Positions 11,706 through 23,185 of a stretch of 64,000 bases of DNA are shown here, one piece after another. The translations under genes were made by a program, and so were the position numbers. Origin of the DNA: Melanocharis versteri (taxonomy: Eukaryota > Chordata > Aves > Passeriformes > Melanocharitidae); NCBI GenBank assembly GCA_013397845.1, contig VZTG01006314.1, forward strand, positions 171,140-235,139, written 5' to 3'. Positions within the stretch are counted from its first letter, which is position 1; the number at the start of each line of letters is the position of its first letter. The notes under the pieces are model-generated. The model was given only the letters and a program-made list of their open reading frames with translations, was not told where the DNA came from and did no database searches.

Positions 11706-13383
11706 ACCATTGTCTGTCTCTGAAATCAGTAATACTGTGACATTTATCATTTTCATTACCAAAATGAAAAATCCTACTTCTCTTTGAAGTCCTCCTATAA
11801 TGCGGGCTGATGCTGCTACCTTACAGAATCTTACTTTAAAAAGAGTACCAAAAATGTGACCCTCACTCACATATGCAGCAACTGATAGCTGTGTCTCCAT
11901 CCAGCTGGGCAAGTCCACACTAATTTTATCAGAGACTTCAGAAGTTTACACGGTGGGGTTTCAATTCTGACGGAAATTTCTCAAAGGACCAAATAATCTT
12001 TCCAGGAAAGGAAGAGTACAGGTAACAAAGCCTGAAGCTTAGTCATTACCTGAATGCTTGTTGTCTTCCATTTCTATCAGCTTTAGTGGTTTGACATAGA
12101 CTCCTATAATGAGCTTTGCTCAGCAAATTAATGCAATGAAAGACCTGTTCTGGCTTTACACAAAATTTAATGCTGAGTACTGTAGACTTTTCCTTGCTGA
12201 AGGATTTTAGGCTGTTCCTGACTCAGTTAAACCCCACACAGCTCCAGGTCTTACAGGTGTGCAAACGTTTGAGTTGTTTTGGTGAAACTACCACAATGTT
12301 TACAAGGATTACAAGCATTGGCATGCAGCTAGATTAGGTATAATTTCTATTTATACAAATATGTATATAATCAGGGTAAACCCGATTTATGGAGAAAATA
12401 CATGCGACTTGTACTGTGTGTCTCCTTCTACCACTGACATGTCCACTAGACTTACTTGATTTAAAAGCCCCAGGATCACTTCCCTGTGTTACTGCCATGC
12501 CCACTCAGCTGGTGCAGCAGTAGCTCTGCAGAGCCCAGCCAGGATTTTCCACCTCTCGCACCCTGCCCCAACAGCATTAACTGATACAATCCTAACACAG
12601 GTGACAATTTCACTGGCACAGAAGCACAACTAAACTTTAAACTACACTTCTCCTCAGGACCTATTTAGTAGTGTATTGGATGTAGACCAAGTAAGTTGAT
12701 GTTAAAAGTAGTTTAACCATTAAACACATCATGGTCCAAGATCCATCTGTGTTTGCAGAATATTAAGTACAAGTAAGCCTTGGCTTACTGTAAAATTAAG
12801 TACCTGTATTTAAACTTTCTGTGCTGCACATAAACACTTTCAAAACTAATGAAGGAAGCCAGAGAAATTATGGAAAAGGAATGGGAGTAAGATGCCAGCA
12901 ATACACTATAACGTAAATGCTACTGTGACTCTGTCTACTTAATCCTTATTTTCCACTATCTTTTGCAATCATTATTCATCACAGCCTGGAAAAAAGAAGC
13001 TCCTCACCTCTATAATCACCCAGAACAGCTTCAGCCCTTCATTTCAGACTGATCCGAACACAACAGGCTATTGCCTTCTACACCTTCACCTGCTTTCCTA
13101 CCATCCTGAAGTACCTGAAGGATACTTCTTGAACTGGACCAACAAAAGAAAATCCCTTTTTAAGAACAAGCTATGGACAATGTGTTATCTTCGATACATG
13201 TGAGCCGGAAGTAGGAATTAAAAGAGGATCTGAAGGATTTTTTTTTTAAATAATTATGCTGACCTGGGAGTCAGCATTCGAATCAGCTTTTTTAGCATAG
13301 TAGCTCCAGATTTCTCCAAATTCTGCACATATACACTGGAAGTAATACTTTCAGGATATCCTTAACAACTAATTATGTAATTA

Positions 13384-13408
13384 ATAACAATAACAACAAC
13401 AACAATAC
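13384..13408 (+). repeat. Short (AAC)n-type microsatellite
   Basis: AATAACAATAACAACAACAA run with small interruptions, just outside exon 8. Confidence 0.75.
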
Positions 13409-13451
13409 TAGCTAGGCTAGTTATTAAATCCAAGACTGTACTAAGTCTTAC

Positions 13452-13591
13452 CTGACTCCTTTTCAGCGTCCGATTCTGAAACTTCATCTTCAGCTTCTTC
13501 CTCTTCAGAACTAGAACTGCTCGAGTCCTTGTTCTCTTCCTCAGTTTCCACGGACTTCAGCGTGTCTTCCTCATAAAGAATCTTCTCCTTG
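13452..13591 (-). CDS. PPP1R12B: PPP1R12B exon 8: acidic serine-rich segment
   Basis: The exon is 140 bp, entering in phase 2 and leaving after one base. It encodes KEKILYEEDTLKSVETEEEN, then KDSSSSSSEEEEAEDEVSES and DAEKES (fragment residues 293-340). The six-Ser run followed by Glu/Asp-rich sequence is the acidic region typical of MYPT1 and MYPT2. It is disordered and probably a casein-kinase-2 type substrate; that role is inferred from composition. The acceptor is TTGCAG and the donor GTAAGA. Confidence 0.96.
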
Positions 13592-14126
13592 CTGCAAAAT
13601 AGGAAATTTTAAGGACTAGGCGAGCAAGTTATCTGAGTTGTATTTCTCAGGAACACACAGACATGATTTACTGCATACAGAACAAGCAAAAGACAAAATC
13701 CATCTACAGAGTGAACACTCCAGCACTTCCATCACGGCCAATTTGCCACAGATTCCATTGTCAGTCTCACATTTTCTAATTCTGCAAGCATTTTTCCATC
13801 CACAGAAATCTGATCTGTCCTTTTCTACTGCCACAGCAGTTGGGCTGTAGGGCTCTGTGCCACAAAAAGGTGCAGTTCTCAGCCCAAAAATCCGATAGAT
13901 CACCAGCCAGAGCAGGAGCTGGAGAACCAAACACCAGCCCAAGTCCTTGTTCCACCCCTCAGTGGGTATGTTAAGACACAACTAAAACTGTATTTGAGAG
14001 TGCTCAGATTTAAAAAAAAAAATGCATGAAATAAACAGCAGCTGTGGTCAGCTGGCTGTGAGAGATGAAGCTGCTCTCCCATTACTTTCTGGGCAGCTTC
14101 TTTTCAACTAAGACGGAGAGACTTAC
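13592..14126 (-). other. PPP1R12B: PPP1R12B intron 7
   Basis: The shortest intron (535 bp), with GTAAGT donor and TTGCAG acceptor. No repeat was recognised in it. Confidence 0.88.
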
Positions 14127-14206
14127 TTGGTGAAGAGTCTGTTTTGAGGCTTCCCATTCACATCAGCTTCAATCAGCTTATTCCTTGTCTCCTTCTCACT
14201 TCGCAG
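14127..14206 (-). CDS. PPP1R12B: PPP1R12B exon 7: charged linker after ankyrin domain
   Basis: The exon is 80 bp, entering in phase 0 and leaving in phase 2 (AA|C). It encodes LRSEKETRNKLIEADVNGKP followed by QNRLFT and part of Asn (fragment residues 267-293). LRSEKETRNKLIE matches the MYPT2 linker closely, and the following residues diverge, as expected for a flexible segment. The acceptor is TGACAG and the donor a consensus GTAAGT. The intron to exon 8 is only 535 bp. Confidence 0.95.
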
Positions 14207-14504
14207 CTGTCAAAAGGTCCAGGAAGATGGGAGAGAGAGAATGAGGACAGACATTAACCAGCCCTGTCAGCATAACCCAGCCAGCATCACAGCACAGCCT
14301 CATTAGACCAAACCACTGCAGGTTTGTGTAAGAAACCACGTGAACAGCAGCACATCAGCAATGGCACTGTGAGCCTTGGACTGGAGCTCACCAGGACACA
14401 GCACTCAGCATGTCCTTGGAGTGCAGCTGCCATTTAATAAAACCTCCACAGGCACTTGCGGCTGCCCCTGCTGAGATCAGGGAAAAACCCTGACTGCCGA
14501 CCAG

Positions 14505-14660
14505 AGAGGTCATGGGCTCCCCCATCCCTGGAAGTGTCCAAGGCCAGGTTGGACGGGGATTGGAGCAACCTGGGATGGTGGGAGGTGTCCCTGCCCATGG
14601 CAGGGGTGGGACTGGGTGAGCTTTAAGGTTGCTTCCAGCCCAAACCATTCTGGGATTCTG
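14505..14660 (+). mobile_element. CR1 LINE 3' end
   Basis: GTGTCCAAGGCCAGGTTGGA followed by the terminal CATTCTGGGATTCTG. Confidence 0.9.
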
Positions 14661-15106
14661 GTGGAGGTCTGTCCACATGTGTGTGTGCCCATGAAATCAG
14701 GCAAAATTCAGCTAAAAATTTGCTGCCTTTGTGGCTATTATTTACTTGCTTTCAGAGGAAAGCATTCAAGTCTGCCTTGTACAGGCAACCAGGGAACTCC
14801 TGTGAGGATGGGTCACTTCTTAAATCTTTCAAATGCACAAAGTTATTGCATAGAAATACCTGGGATCACACAGAAATGGGAAGATTTTGTCTTGAGAGCA
14901 GCAATATTAATTTTACCACCATCAATGGACAGAACAGTACCAAAAAATTGTTTTAGTACCTTCCAGAAGCACAGAAACAGCTGAGGCAGAAGCAGGGATG
15001 GCAGTTATGGGCTCAATTTAAGGCTCTGCTGTGGCTCACCAGGTTATTATTTTTTTTCTGACAGCAATTGACACCAGGCAAAGGAAGTAAAAGCACTGTA
15101 AATTCT

Positions 15107-15282
15107 GAATCATAGAATCCCAGAATTATTTGGGTTGGAAGGGACCCTAAAGCTCATCCAGTCCCAGCCCCTGCCACGGGCAGGGACACCTTCCACTATC
15201 CCAGGGTGCTCCAAGCCCCATCCAACCTGGCCTTGGACACTTCCATGCATGGGGCAGCCACAGCTGCTCTGGGCACCCTGTG
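15107..15282 (-). mobile_element. CR1 LINE 3' end
   Basis: AATCATAGAATCCCAGAATT, then GGGCAGGGACACCTTCCACT and GGGGCAGCCACAGC. Confidence 0.92.
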
Positions 15283-16919
15283 AAGTGGGAAAAGCTGCAT
15301 GCATTCCAGTGAAGAGCAAAAATTTGGGGTACAACATTGTTAAACTGACCAAAGTGCTGGAGCACAGCAAAGGGAAGTGCAGGAAACAGCCTGTTTCATT
15401 TCACAGATAATTCAGGAACTGAGAAAACAATCCAAACCCAAATCAAATTAATTGCTTCCAGCAAACAAAAATCCCCCCTGCTTTCCAGTAATGGCAGCAA
15501 ATCCTTCAACAAGTGTGAACGACTGAGACACGCAAGGGTGGCAGAGTATTCTGCTTTAGACTGAAAAAATATCTGATTTGAGAGCCATTTTAGAAGAGGA
15601 ATAATGTCATGGAACTGCTTGTTTTATCCTTAACAAATATAAGCTTTCTATTTTTAACTGATAAAAATGGCACACGATAAACACATGATAAATTGGCTTT
15701 TCCACTACAAAATTATGTCCACTAAAAAAAAGTGTGATAAAATCTGGATTCTTCTGCCCAGTTCTACACTGACTGAATAAATGGAGAAGGCCTTTATATA
15801 GTGCTTCGATATAGAGAACAGGGGGGCTGTAGTCCCTGCAAAGCAGCCCTAAAAATGGGTGAGCAGTCACCCAGAAACTTCACGTTTTTCTTTTTCTTTT
15901 CTTTTAAGAAGTGCAGTTATCTGCAAAATCCTGGGTGGTGAGAGAGAGGGGAATCCAAAATACAACCCTGATAGTAGTTATCAACACCTCATTTAGGGAG
16001 AAGCTGATTAATTTTTAAGAAGTTCCTGTGAATACTAAGGCTGCTATGTGAGGATGGCAGCAGCTGTGTTGTGATCAGAGCTGGAGTTCTAACCACCCAC
16101 ATTGTCAGTTCCTGAAAATCCTTTCCTAGAGTTTATCAGCAGTGTTCCCATTCTGTCTGTTTCTGAACCCAATGTTTTAAGTGATAACTTACAGATTTTT
16201 TAATCATTTTTGAAAGAAGGTTAGCTTGTTTTTTGGAAGCACCCAAATGAGATAATTGAGTAGACCAGATGAAATAGGAAAAAATTCAATCCAAACCAAA
16301 TTTTCTGGCTAGACAACTGCCTTTACTTTGAACAAGATATACTTTGCTTTCCTTTTTTTACATCAACTTTTGGTTTATAATCCCTTCCAATATCTCCACT
16401 GCACTATGAAATGGCAATTTAATATGGTTTTGAAACCACCCATTTTTTCAGTCCAGAATCCCCTGAAGTTTATAATTTCTTCTTCCTCAATCCAAAGCCT
16501 CCCTATTGTAAGAAAGGCAGACATGGTAACAGATCTCTTTCTCAACACTGAGTGTACTTCCCCAGATGCAAACACAAAGCTGACCTGGGTAATCCCTCAT
16601 TAGGAACAGAGCAGTTTGATGCTAGAGAGCCTGCCAGCCAACAAAGCAAGTGCAGGATAATAACAATTCCAAAGATGAACATGAATTCCTTACCAGTTCC
16701 CATAATTCCGCATGCCATCAAACTACCGACCTCCTTGCTGCAGTCATCATTATCTAGATTTCTAGCTATTAAAAATATTGCTGTGATTAAAGATTGCAAA
16801 TGAGTAACTAAATAAAATAGCTGGGCCTCAGCTTCCTGCATCTGGCACCATATGTCTTGGAGAACACCCATGTGTGAAAAGGTAATTGGAGAGGTGGAAA
16901 ACAATCTCCAGAAACTCAC

Positions 16920-16994
16920 CACAGTCTGTTTCTTCTGCAGCATTTCTAAATGCTCCACGAGTCCCTCGTCAGCCACGTCAAAGGGCGTCTGGCC
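16920..16994 (-). CDS. PPP1R12B: PPP1R12B exon 6: last ankyrin repeat and start of linker
   Basis: The exon is 75 bp (25 codons), symmetrical phase 0-0. It encodes GQTPFDVADEGLVEHLEMLQ followed by KKQTV (fragment residues 242-266). GQTPFDVAD is the conserved degenerate last ankyrin repeat, and the KKQ helix begins the linker to the acidic region. The acceptor is CACCAG and the donor GTGAGT. Being a multiple of three, the exon could be skipped without a frameshift, although that would damage the end of the ankyrin stack. Confidence 0.96.
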
Positions 16995-17156
16995 CTGGTG
17001 CAATGAGAGAACATAAGAGGATATCTGAGACGGCACAGAGGTAATATTCCAAAAAGTCGTATTTACCAGTGTATTTGCTCCACATCCTCCCTCCACAAAT
17101 AGTGAGTGACACTCTGTTTCACTCCAGCGCAAGGAAACCCACGTGACAGTCATCAC

Positions 17157-17205
17157 GGAATCACAGAATCATTTTGGCTGGAAAAGACCTCTAAGATCAT
17201 GTTTA
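17157..17205 (-). mobile_element. Short CR1 LINE 3' end
   Basis: GGAATCACAGAATCATTTTG followed by GAAAAGACCTCTAAGATCAT; only about 50 bp survive. Confidence 0.7.
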
Positions 17206-17350
17206 TGTTCAGTGAGCAACTTTTACCAGGGCAGTGCAGCTCCCTAGTTGCTGCAGCTCAAATCCAACAGCCAGGACCATGTTTGAGTTCCCAAGTTTCT
17301 AAAAAGGACACTCTTGTACTGAGAGGGAATGTGATCAACCTCTTCTTATG

Positions 17351-17572
17351 CTGGAGATCAGGAAAGGTTCTTCCCCCAGAGGGTGCTGGGCACTGCCCAG
17401 GCTCCCCAGGGAATGGTCACAGCCCCAAGGCTGCCAGAGCTCCAGGAGCATTTGGACAATGCTCTCAGGGATGCACCGGGTGGGATTGCTGGGGTGTCCT
17501 GGGCAGGGCCAGAGGTTTGACTGGATGGTCCTCGTGGGTCCCTTCCAGCTCAGCAGATTCCTGATTCTGTGT
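17351..17572 (+). mobile_element. CR1 LINE 3' end
   Basis: CTTCCCCCAGAGGGTGCTGG, then GGAATGGTCACAGCCCCAAG, ending TTCCTGATTCTGTG. Confidence 0.9.
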
Positions 17573-18744
17573 TACTTTATCATCACGTATTTAAATGTTC
17601 TGAAAGGCTGCCAGCAAGCAAAAATTTTGGGATCCATTTCCACATCCATGGGCATTTATAAACTAAAACAAACCAGAAAAAATACTCTAGGGCACGAACC
17701 AAGAAATTGGTTACATTTTCACCATAACTAAAGCTCTAAATGCCATTTCATTAACAACACACCATGAAACGCCATGGCTACAGGTCAAAAAATAAAAGGT
17801 AGCCATGTCCATCTGACCCAACAAGGAGACAGTTCTGGATTGGAAGGAGCAGGTAACGCAACAAATACAACTGTGGCTGTTTCTTTTCAAGCATGGCATG
17901 ATCCAAGACCTCATACACGTCCTGAACACTTTGGAAAAGCTTCTGATGGCATTTAAACAGAAAAGATTCCCCATATTTTGGGTGCCAAAGAGCTCACCAG
18001 ACTGAAAGTGCTCCTCATGGAGGCATTTGTGTTCCAGCAGTTTCCAGCACAGCTGGATGCACTCAAACACATAGGGCCCTCTCTTATCACATCCTCCTGC
18101 CTGCCTTCATCCCCTGGTGCTCCTCCAAGCACATCCAACCTTCTCTTCTCCCTCAGAGGCCGCCACGGCACACCTGACCCTGCTACAGTGGGAGGCAGCT
18201 CACAGACCACTGTGGGCATCCCAGCAGGGATGGGAACACCAAGAACAGCCCTGGACAAGTTCTCGAAAATCCAAGGCTCTTCAAGGAAAAACCTGCAACT
18301 ATTAGAAAGGAAGAGAAATGTTTTTTCTCCTTTTCTCCCATCCTATTTTTCTTCATTCATGTCTCACATATCTTCAATTTCCTTTTTATTTACCAATACA
18401 TAGAACAGAGAGGATTTAAAGCTGCTAGTTTCTCACAGTTCACTTGTTTTCAGTGCCTTATACCTTAATATTAATATATTATTTTGCACTTCAAGACTGT
18501 TTCTTTGCTGCCATTTGACTTCTCAGGATTACACTAACTCAGGATGGCACAGATCAGCCCCTATCCCTTCTTACAAGCTCAGTCTTAAATTTTAATCAGG
18601 TCACATTTCCCTTAATGTCTGAAATCTTTTCTGCCTTCCACCAGTCAATATTCTTAATTTTCTGATGTTTTTAAATTATCCAGGGCACAGGCAAGGAGAA
18701 CTGCTGTGACTTTGTCATGATGTTGGATCATGATGTTAGATTTC

Positions 18745-19254
18745 TTGTAAGACCCCACTGGGAGCTCTGTGTCCAGCTCTGGAGCTCCCATCTCAGGACA
18801 AACCTGGACCTGCTGGAAAGAATCCAGAGGAAGCAACTAAATTGACCACAGGGCTGGAGTCACTCTGCTCTGGAGCCAGGCTGGGAGAGCCGGGGGTGTT
18901 CATCTGGAAAAGAGAAGGCTCCAGGGAGACTCCAGGGAGGCTCCAGGAGAGCTGGAGAAGGACTCTGGACAAGGGCCTGGGGTGTCAGGACAAGGGGGAA
19001 TGGCTTCTCACTGCGAGAAGGCAGGGTTAGATGGGATATTGAGAAGGAATTCTCCTCTGTGAGGGTGGGGAGGCCCTGGCACAGGTTACCCAGAGAAGCT
19101 GCGGCTGCCCCATTCCTGGAGGTGTCCAAAGCCAGGTTGGATTGGGCTTGGAGCAATCTGGGAGAGTGGAAGGTGTCCCTGCCCATGGCAGGGGGTGGAA
19201 TGAGATGAGCTTTAAGGTTCCTCTGAACTCAAACCAGTCTGGGGTTCTATGATG
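18745..19254 (+). mobile_element. CR1 LINE 3' fragment (about 510 bp)
   Basis: TTGTAAGACCCCACTGGGAG, then CTGGAAAGAATCCAGAGGAA and CTCTGGAGCCAGGCTGGGAG, ending GGGGTTCTATGATG. It ends about 75 bp from exon 5. Confidence 0.92.
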
Positions 19255-19327
19255 CCATGATCATGCAGCAGGCAACAGTCAATATTAATCTGGCTATTAG
19301 AATCCCCCGCATTGGTTGTGTACTGAC

Positions 19328-19472
19328 CAGCTTGTTTCTGATGTCCATGTCACACAGAGCCTCAGCCAGGATCGAACATGCTTCCTTCACTCCCCAGTGA
19401 GCAGCAGCGTGGAGCGGAGTCCAGCCATCATTGTCCTGGACGTTCAAATTAAACCCAGCCTGGATCAGGAGC
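19328..19472 (-). CDS. PPP1R12B: PPP1R12B exon 5: ankyrin repeat with DGWTPLHAAAHWG
   Basis: The exon is 145 bp, entering in phase 2 and leaving in phase 0. It encodes fragment residues 193-241: LLIQAGFNLNVQDNDGWTPL, then HAAAHWGVKEACSILAEALC and DMDIRNKL. DGWTPLHAAAHWG is a hallmark of MYPT ankyrin domains, and CDMDIRNKL again points to MYPT2. Small differences from the mammalian sequence as I recall it are Phe for Tyr and Asn for Tyr around the repeat turn. The acceptor is CCTCAG and the donor GTCAGT. A plus-strand CR1 copy (18745-19254) ends only about 75 bp from the donor side of this exon. Confidence 0.97.
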
Positions 19473-20813
19473 CTGAGGAAAGCAGCAGGATTGATCTCTG
19501 CTCATCAGGAATGACTTCCTTACAGAGCAGAGTTTCCCCTGTTAGGCACCAAGTGGGCAGCCTGGCTCCCTAACAGCCAGCAGCTTCTGGACGTGTTTAT
19601 TAACCAAAGCAACATCCCACTTCATGTGCTCGAAACTGTAATGGAAAAGGCAATGAATGAAAAGTGACTTTGATGTAAAACCTGCTGGAACATGTCCAAC
19701 TGATAAGGTTCCCTTTCAGCATGTCCTGAATTGGGAGAACACCTTGATTTCTCATCTGGCATTGGTGCCCCAGTCTGAACTCCTGCTCCAGTGGAGGAGA
19801 GAGCCTGGTCTGGCACAGGCACTGAGCACACAAACAGCATCCCTGCAACTGCCATCTCTGTGCCAGGGAGCCAAACACAGCACCTGCCAGGAGATGGACA
19901 TTTGGGACCTGAAGCTCAAGCTTGGTTCTCTGAGAGCACAAGGCCACAGTGTGGGGTGGTCCACAAGGAGACCAACAGGACTGCCAGGGAAGTACCAGCA
20001 ACATTGACAGAGGTGAAATTTGTATGCTGACCAACCCTCATCTGGATTAAACAACTCCAAACGCATTTTTTCAGAGTAGCCCTTGCACAGTTCAAGCAAA
20101 TCTTCCACAAATGAACCTGCCTGGGATCTCCAACCCTCACTGCTGTGCCCCTTCCACCCTCCCTCCTCCACCAAAGCAGAACACTGGTGTTTCACAGCAC
20201 CTGGAGCTTCAGTATTTAACACCAAAACAAACACAAGAGGGTCAGGGATAGCCTGGAGCTCCAGAGCCAGGTACACACTGGTGAGGCAGTGATCAGGCGA
20301 GAGCACTGAGCAGCTCCCGTATCAAAACTATTATCCAAGTTGCTTAAATATTGAAGAACATCCCAGAGGAATTCTGCACGTCTGGTAAAACTGCTACTGA
20401 AAATTTCCATTGTGGGAAATTCCCCCATCCGGAACCACCACTGCACAGCATTAGGGAAATCCAGCACGACCCCAACATGGCACCAACAGCTTGGAAACTT
20501 CTGCAGCTTTACACCAATGTGCTACTGTGCTAAATAAAACATAGTCACAGCAGAGCAGCTCTGGGCTTCTCCGTGAAAAAAATTGTAAATTAGGTGCTGA
20601 GTTTCTGTTGATTTTCCAGCTGGCAGAAGGGAGAAACAGAGCTGCAGAGACTCAGGGTCACAGACAAATTCCATGTCTCATTTAGAGTTAGTTGGCTCCT
20701 GGCTGTTAGCCCCTTTGGTTTAAGTCACTAAAGCTTTGGTTTTGAACTTCAGCATGGCCATCGCATACACAAGAGCGAAACAATGTCAGCTTGCTGCGAG
20801 ATGTGTTTATCAC

Positions 20814-20859
20814 TACCACAATTAATACCAAGGAGATACCACAATTAATACCGAGGAGA
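20814..20859 (+). repeat. 23-bp tandem duplication
   Basis: TACCACAATTAATACC followed by AAGGAGA, then again with GAGGAGA: two units, one mismatch. Confidence 0.85.
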
Positions 20860-21222
20860 GTGTCCAGAACTAAGTCATCCTGCACACACTGAACTTCATC
20901 ACGGACCACTGGGTACCCAACCCTCCCCTGAAAGGCCATGGGACCAACACCTCAAATTCAGAGATATTACACTTCTATTCACATGAGCTGTGTTAGATTC
21001 CTGTTCTTGGGCACAGTACAGGCACAGACAGCTCATCACTCAATTATAAGTTCTAATGACTGAATACAAATCAGAAACATGGAGTACAATAAAATGCTTG
21101 AGCTTGATATGAAACAGCTCTTAAGACATCAAGTCATGTCACTTAAAATTAGGAAATTTAGGATCAAGATAGATGAACACTTCCAGAATGGATTTTAACA
21201 TGGGCAATAGAGTAAGCTTGCG

Positions 21223-22554
21223 TGTTGGTTTTGCACAGCCTGGTTTTTGGTAGCCGGGGGGCCACAGAGGTGGCTTCTGTGAGAAGCTGCTGGAAGGTTC
21301 CACCATGTCCAGCAGAGTGAATGGCTGATGGCTCTGAAGGTGGACATGCTGCTGGGCCAATTAGAGAGGTTGGTAACGCCTCTGTGATAACCGATTTAAG
21401 AAGAAAGTCAAAACAAAGTGGGCACATGCAGTTTTTCTTCTTTTCAAAGAGGAGGAGGTGAGAACATGTGAGGGAAACAACCTGGAGACATCAAGTGGAG
21501 AAGGAGGGGCAGGAGGTGCTCCAGGCGCTGGAGCCAAGATTCCTCTGCAGGCCATAGTGATAACCATGGTGAGGCAGCTGTGCCCCTGCAGCCCATGGGG
21601 ACCCATGGGGGATGCAGAGATCCACCCACAGCCCCTGGGGATCCACGGGGGATGCAGAGATCCACCCGCGGCCCGTGGGGATCCACAGGGGATGCAGAGA
21701 TCCATGCACAGCCTATGGATCCACGGGGGATGCAGAGATCCATGCACAGCCCGTGGGGATCCAGGGGGATGCAGAGATCCAAGCACAGCCCGTGGGGATC
21801 CAGGGGGATGCAGAGATCCACGCACAGCCCGTGGGGATCCAGGGGAATGCAGAGATCCACGCACAACCTGTGGGGATCCAGGGGGATGCAGAGATCCACC
21901 CGCGGCCCGTGGAGGAAGTGCCCATGCCAGAGCGGGTGGATGCCTGGAGGAGGCTGTGCTCCAGTGGAAGACTCGCTGGAGAAAGAGGGCCCTTGCTTCC
22001 AGGCTGGAGCAGCCTGTCCTTGGAGGACTGCACCCTATGGAAAGAGCCCACATCGCAGCAGTTTTGGGAGGACTGTGTGCCCGTGGGAGGGACTCACGTT
22101 GCAGCAGGTGCGGTAGGACTGCTGCTCGTGAGAGTGGACCCACACCAGAGAAGTTCACGGACAACTGTCTCCCGTGGGAGGGATCCCACAGCCTCACAGG
22201 GAAAGGACTCCTTTCCCTGAGCAGCAGAAGAAAATCTTGGTGATGAACTGACCAAAACCCCAACACCCTGTCTCCCTACGCTGTTGGTGGGAAGGAGGGA
22301 GGGGCTGGGGAGAAAAAGGTGTTTTAAAGGCTTGTTTTACTTCTCGTTATCCTCCTCTGACTCTGTTAGCAATAAATCCACTTTGCAACCTTAAGCTGAG
22401 CCTGTTTTGCCCTTGAAGTGTTTTCTCCTGGTCCTTATTTCAACTCATGAACCCTTCATTAATTTTTTTTCTCTCCTCTGCTCAGCAGTGGCAGGGGAGG
22501 GTGAATGAGTGGCTCTCGTGGGTGCCTGGCGCTGGGCAGTGTCAAAACATGACA
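21223..22554 (+). mobile_element. Avian ERV LTR with internal minisatellite
   Basis: The element runs from TGTTGGTTTTGC to ...CATGACA. It contains blocks I recognise from a common avian LTR: a TGGTAGC..GGGGG start, repeated GATGCAGAGATCCA units, the repeated GTGGGAGGGA(C/T)CC blocks, and a 3' part with AATAAA at 22371-22376 followed by GAGCCTGTTTTGCCC and a TTCTCTCC(T)CTG stretch. No internal retroviral genes are present. No target duplication could be found, because its right end abuts a 5'-truncated CR1. It lies antisense to PPP1R12B. Family assignment is from memory of similar sequences. Confidence 0.75.
21597..21910 (+). repeat. Minisatellite, about 8 units of 38-40 bp, within the LTR
   Basis: Successive units share GGGGATCCA(C/G)GGGGATGCAG followed by AGATCCA(C/T)(C/G)CRCAGCCCGT. 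Most units are 38-40 bp, so long stop-free frames appear on both strands through it; these are artefacts of the repeat, not genes. Confidence 0.92.
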
Positions 22555-22724
22555 CCTTCTGAAGACTATTTACAACAGCATGTAGTAACAAGACAAGGGG
22601 GAATAGATTCACATGGACAGCGGGCAGGGTTAGATTAGATACGAGGTAAAAATTCCTCCCTGTGAGGGTGGTGAGGCCCTGGCACAGGTTGCTGAGAGAA
22701 GCTGTGGCTGCCCCGTCCCTGGAA
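22265..22724 (+). repeat. 460-bp direct repeat, copy 1 (LTR 3' part plus CR1 start)
   Basis: Repeated at 22726-23185 at a constant offset of 461, with one difference seen (CAGCGGGC here, CAGCAGGC there). Copies are separated only by N at 22725. Confidence 0.93.
22560..22724 (+). mobile_element. CR1 fragment (cut by the N join)
   Basis: Begins at GACTATTTACAACAGCATGT directly after the LTR and stops at the N. The same bases recur at 23021-23185. Confidence 0.8.
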
Positions 22725-22725
22725 N
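22725..22725. other. Single N joining two overlapping sequence ends
   Basis: One ambiguous base exactly between the two copies of the 460-bp repeat; typical of a scaffold join rather than a base-calling ambiguity. Confidence 0.85.
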
Positions 22726-23185
22726 ACCCTGTCTCCCTACGCTGTTGGTGGGAAGGAGGGAGGGGCTGGGGAGAAAAAGGTGTTTTAAAGGCTTGTTTTA
22801 CTTCTCGTTATCCTCCTCTGACTCTGTTAGCAATAAATCCACTTTGCAACCTTAAGCTGAGCCTGTTTTGCCCTTGAAGTGTTTTCTCCTGGTCCTTATT
22901 TCAACTCATGAACCCTTCATTAATTTTTTTTCTCTCCTCTGCTCAGCAGTGGCAGGGGAGGGTGAATGAGTGGCTCTCGTGGGTGCCTGGCGCTGGGCAG
23001 TGTCAAAACATGACACCTTCTGAAGACTATTTACAACAGCATGTAGTAACAAGACAAGGGGGAATAGATTCACATGGACAGCAGGCAGGGTTAGATTAGA
23101 TACGAGGTAAAAATTCCTCCCTGTGAGGGTGGTGAGGCCCTGGCACAGGTTGCTGAGAGAAGCTGTGGCTGCCCCGTCCCTGGAA
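22726..23185 (+). repeat. 460-bp direct repeat, copy 2
   Basis: Second copy, beginning ACCCTGTCTCCCTACGCTG. It covers the LTR tail again (22726-23015) and the CR1 start, and then continues into the complete CR1 3' end. Confidence 0.93.

Larger units (their letters stand above)
8380..13451 (-). other. PPP1R12B: PPP1R12B intron 8
   Basis: GTAAGA donor and TTGTAG acceptor. It contains two minus-strand CR1 copies (9525-9790 and 11113-11705) and a short AAC-type microsatellite (13384-13408). The stretches 8385-9520, 9795-11110 and 11710-13380 show nothing I can name. Confidence 0.88.
14207..16919 (-). other. PPP1R12B: PPP1R12B intron 6
   Basis: GTGAGT donor and TGACAG acceptor. CR1 tails lie at 14505-14660 (plus) and 15107-15282 (minus). 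The stretches 14665-15105 and 15285-16915 are AT-rich and unremarkable. Confidence 0.88.
16995..19327 (-). other. PPP1R12B: PPP1R12B intron 5
   Basis: GTCAGT donor and CACCAG acceptor. It contains a short minus-strand CR1 end (17157-17205) and two plus-strand CR1 copies (17351-17572 and 18745-19254). The stretch 17575-18740 has no feature I recognise. Confidence 0.88.

Noticed and set aside
11215..11787. 190-codon plus-strand frame
   Set aside because: Lies wholly within a reversed CR1 3' tail, which is non-coding in this orientation.
21597..21910. CRISPR-like regular repeats
   Set aside because: Units are directly adjacent with no unique spacers, and they lie inside a vertebrate LTR.
21361..22266. 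Open frames of 150-300 codons on both strands with repeated short peptides (DLCIP and GCRDP type)
   Set aside because: They are produced by the 39-bp minisatellite in the LTR, are open in several frames at once, and match no protein family.
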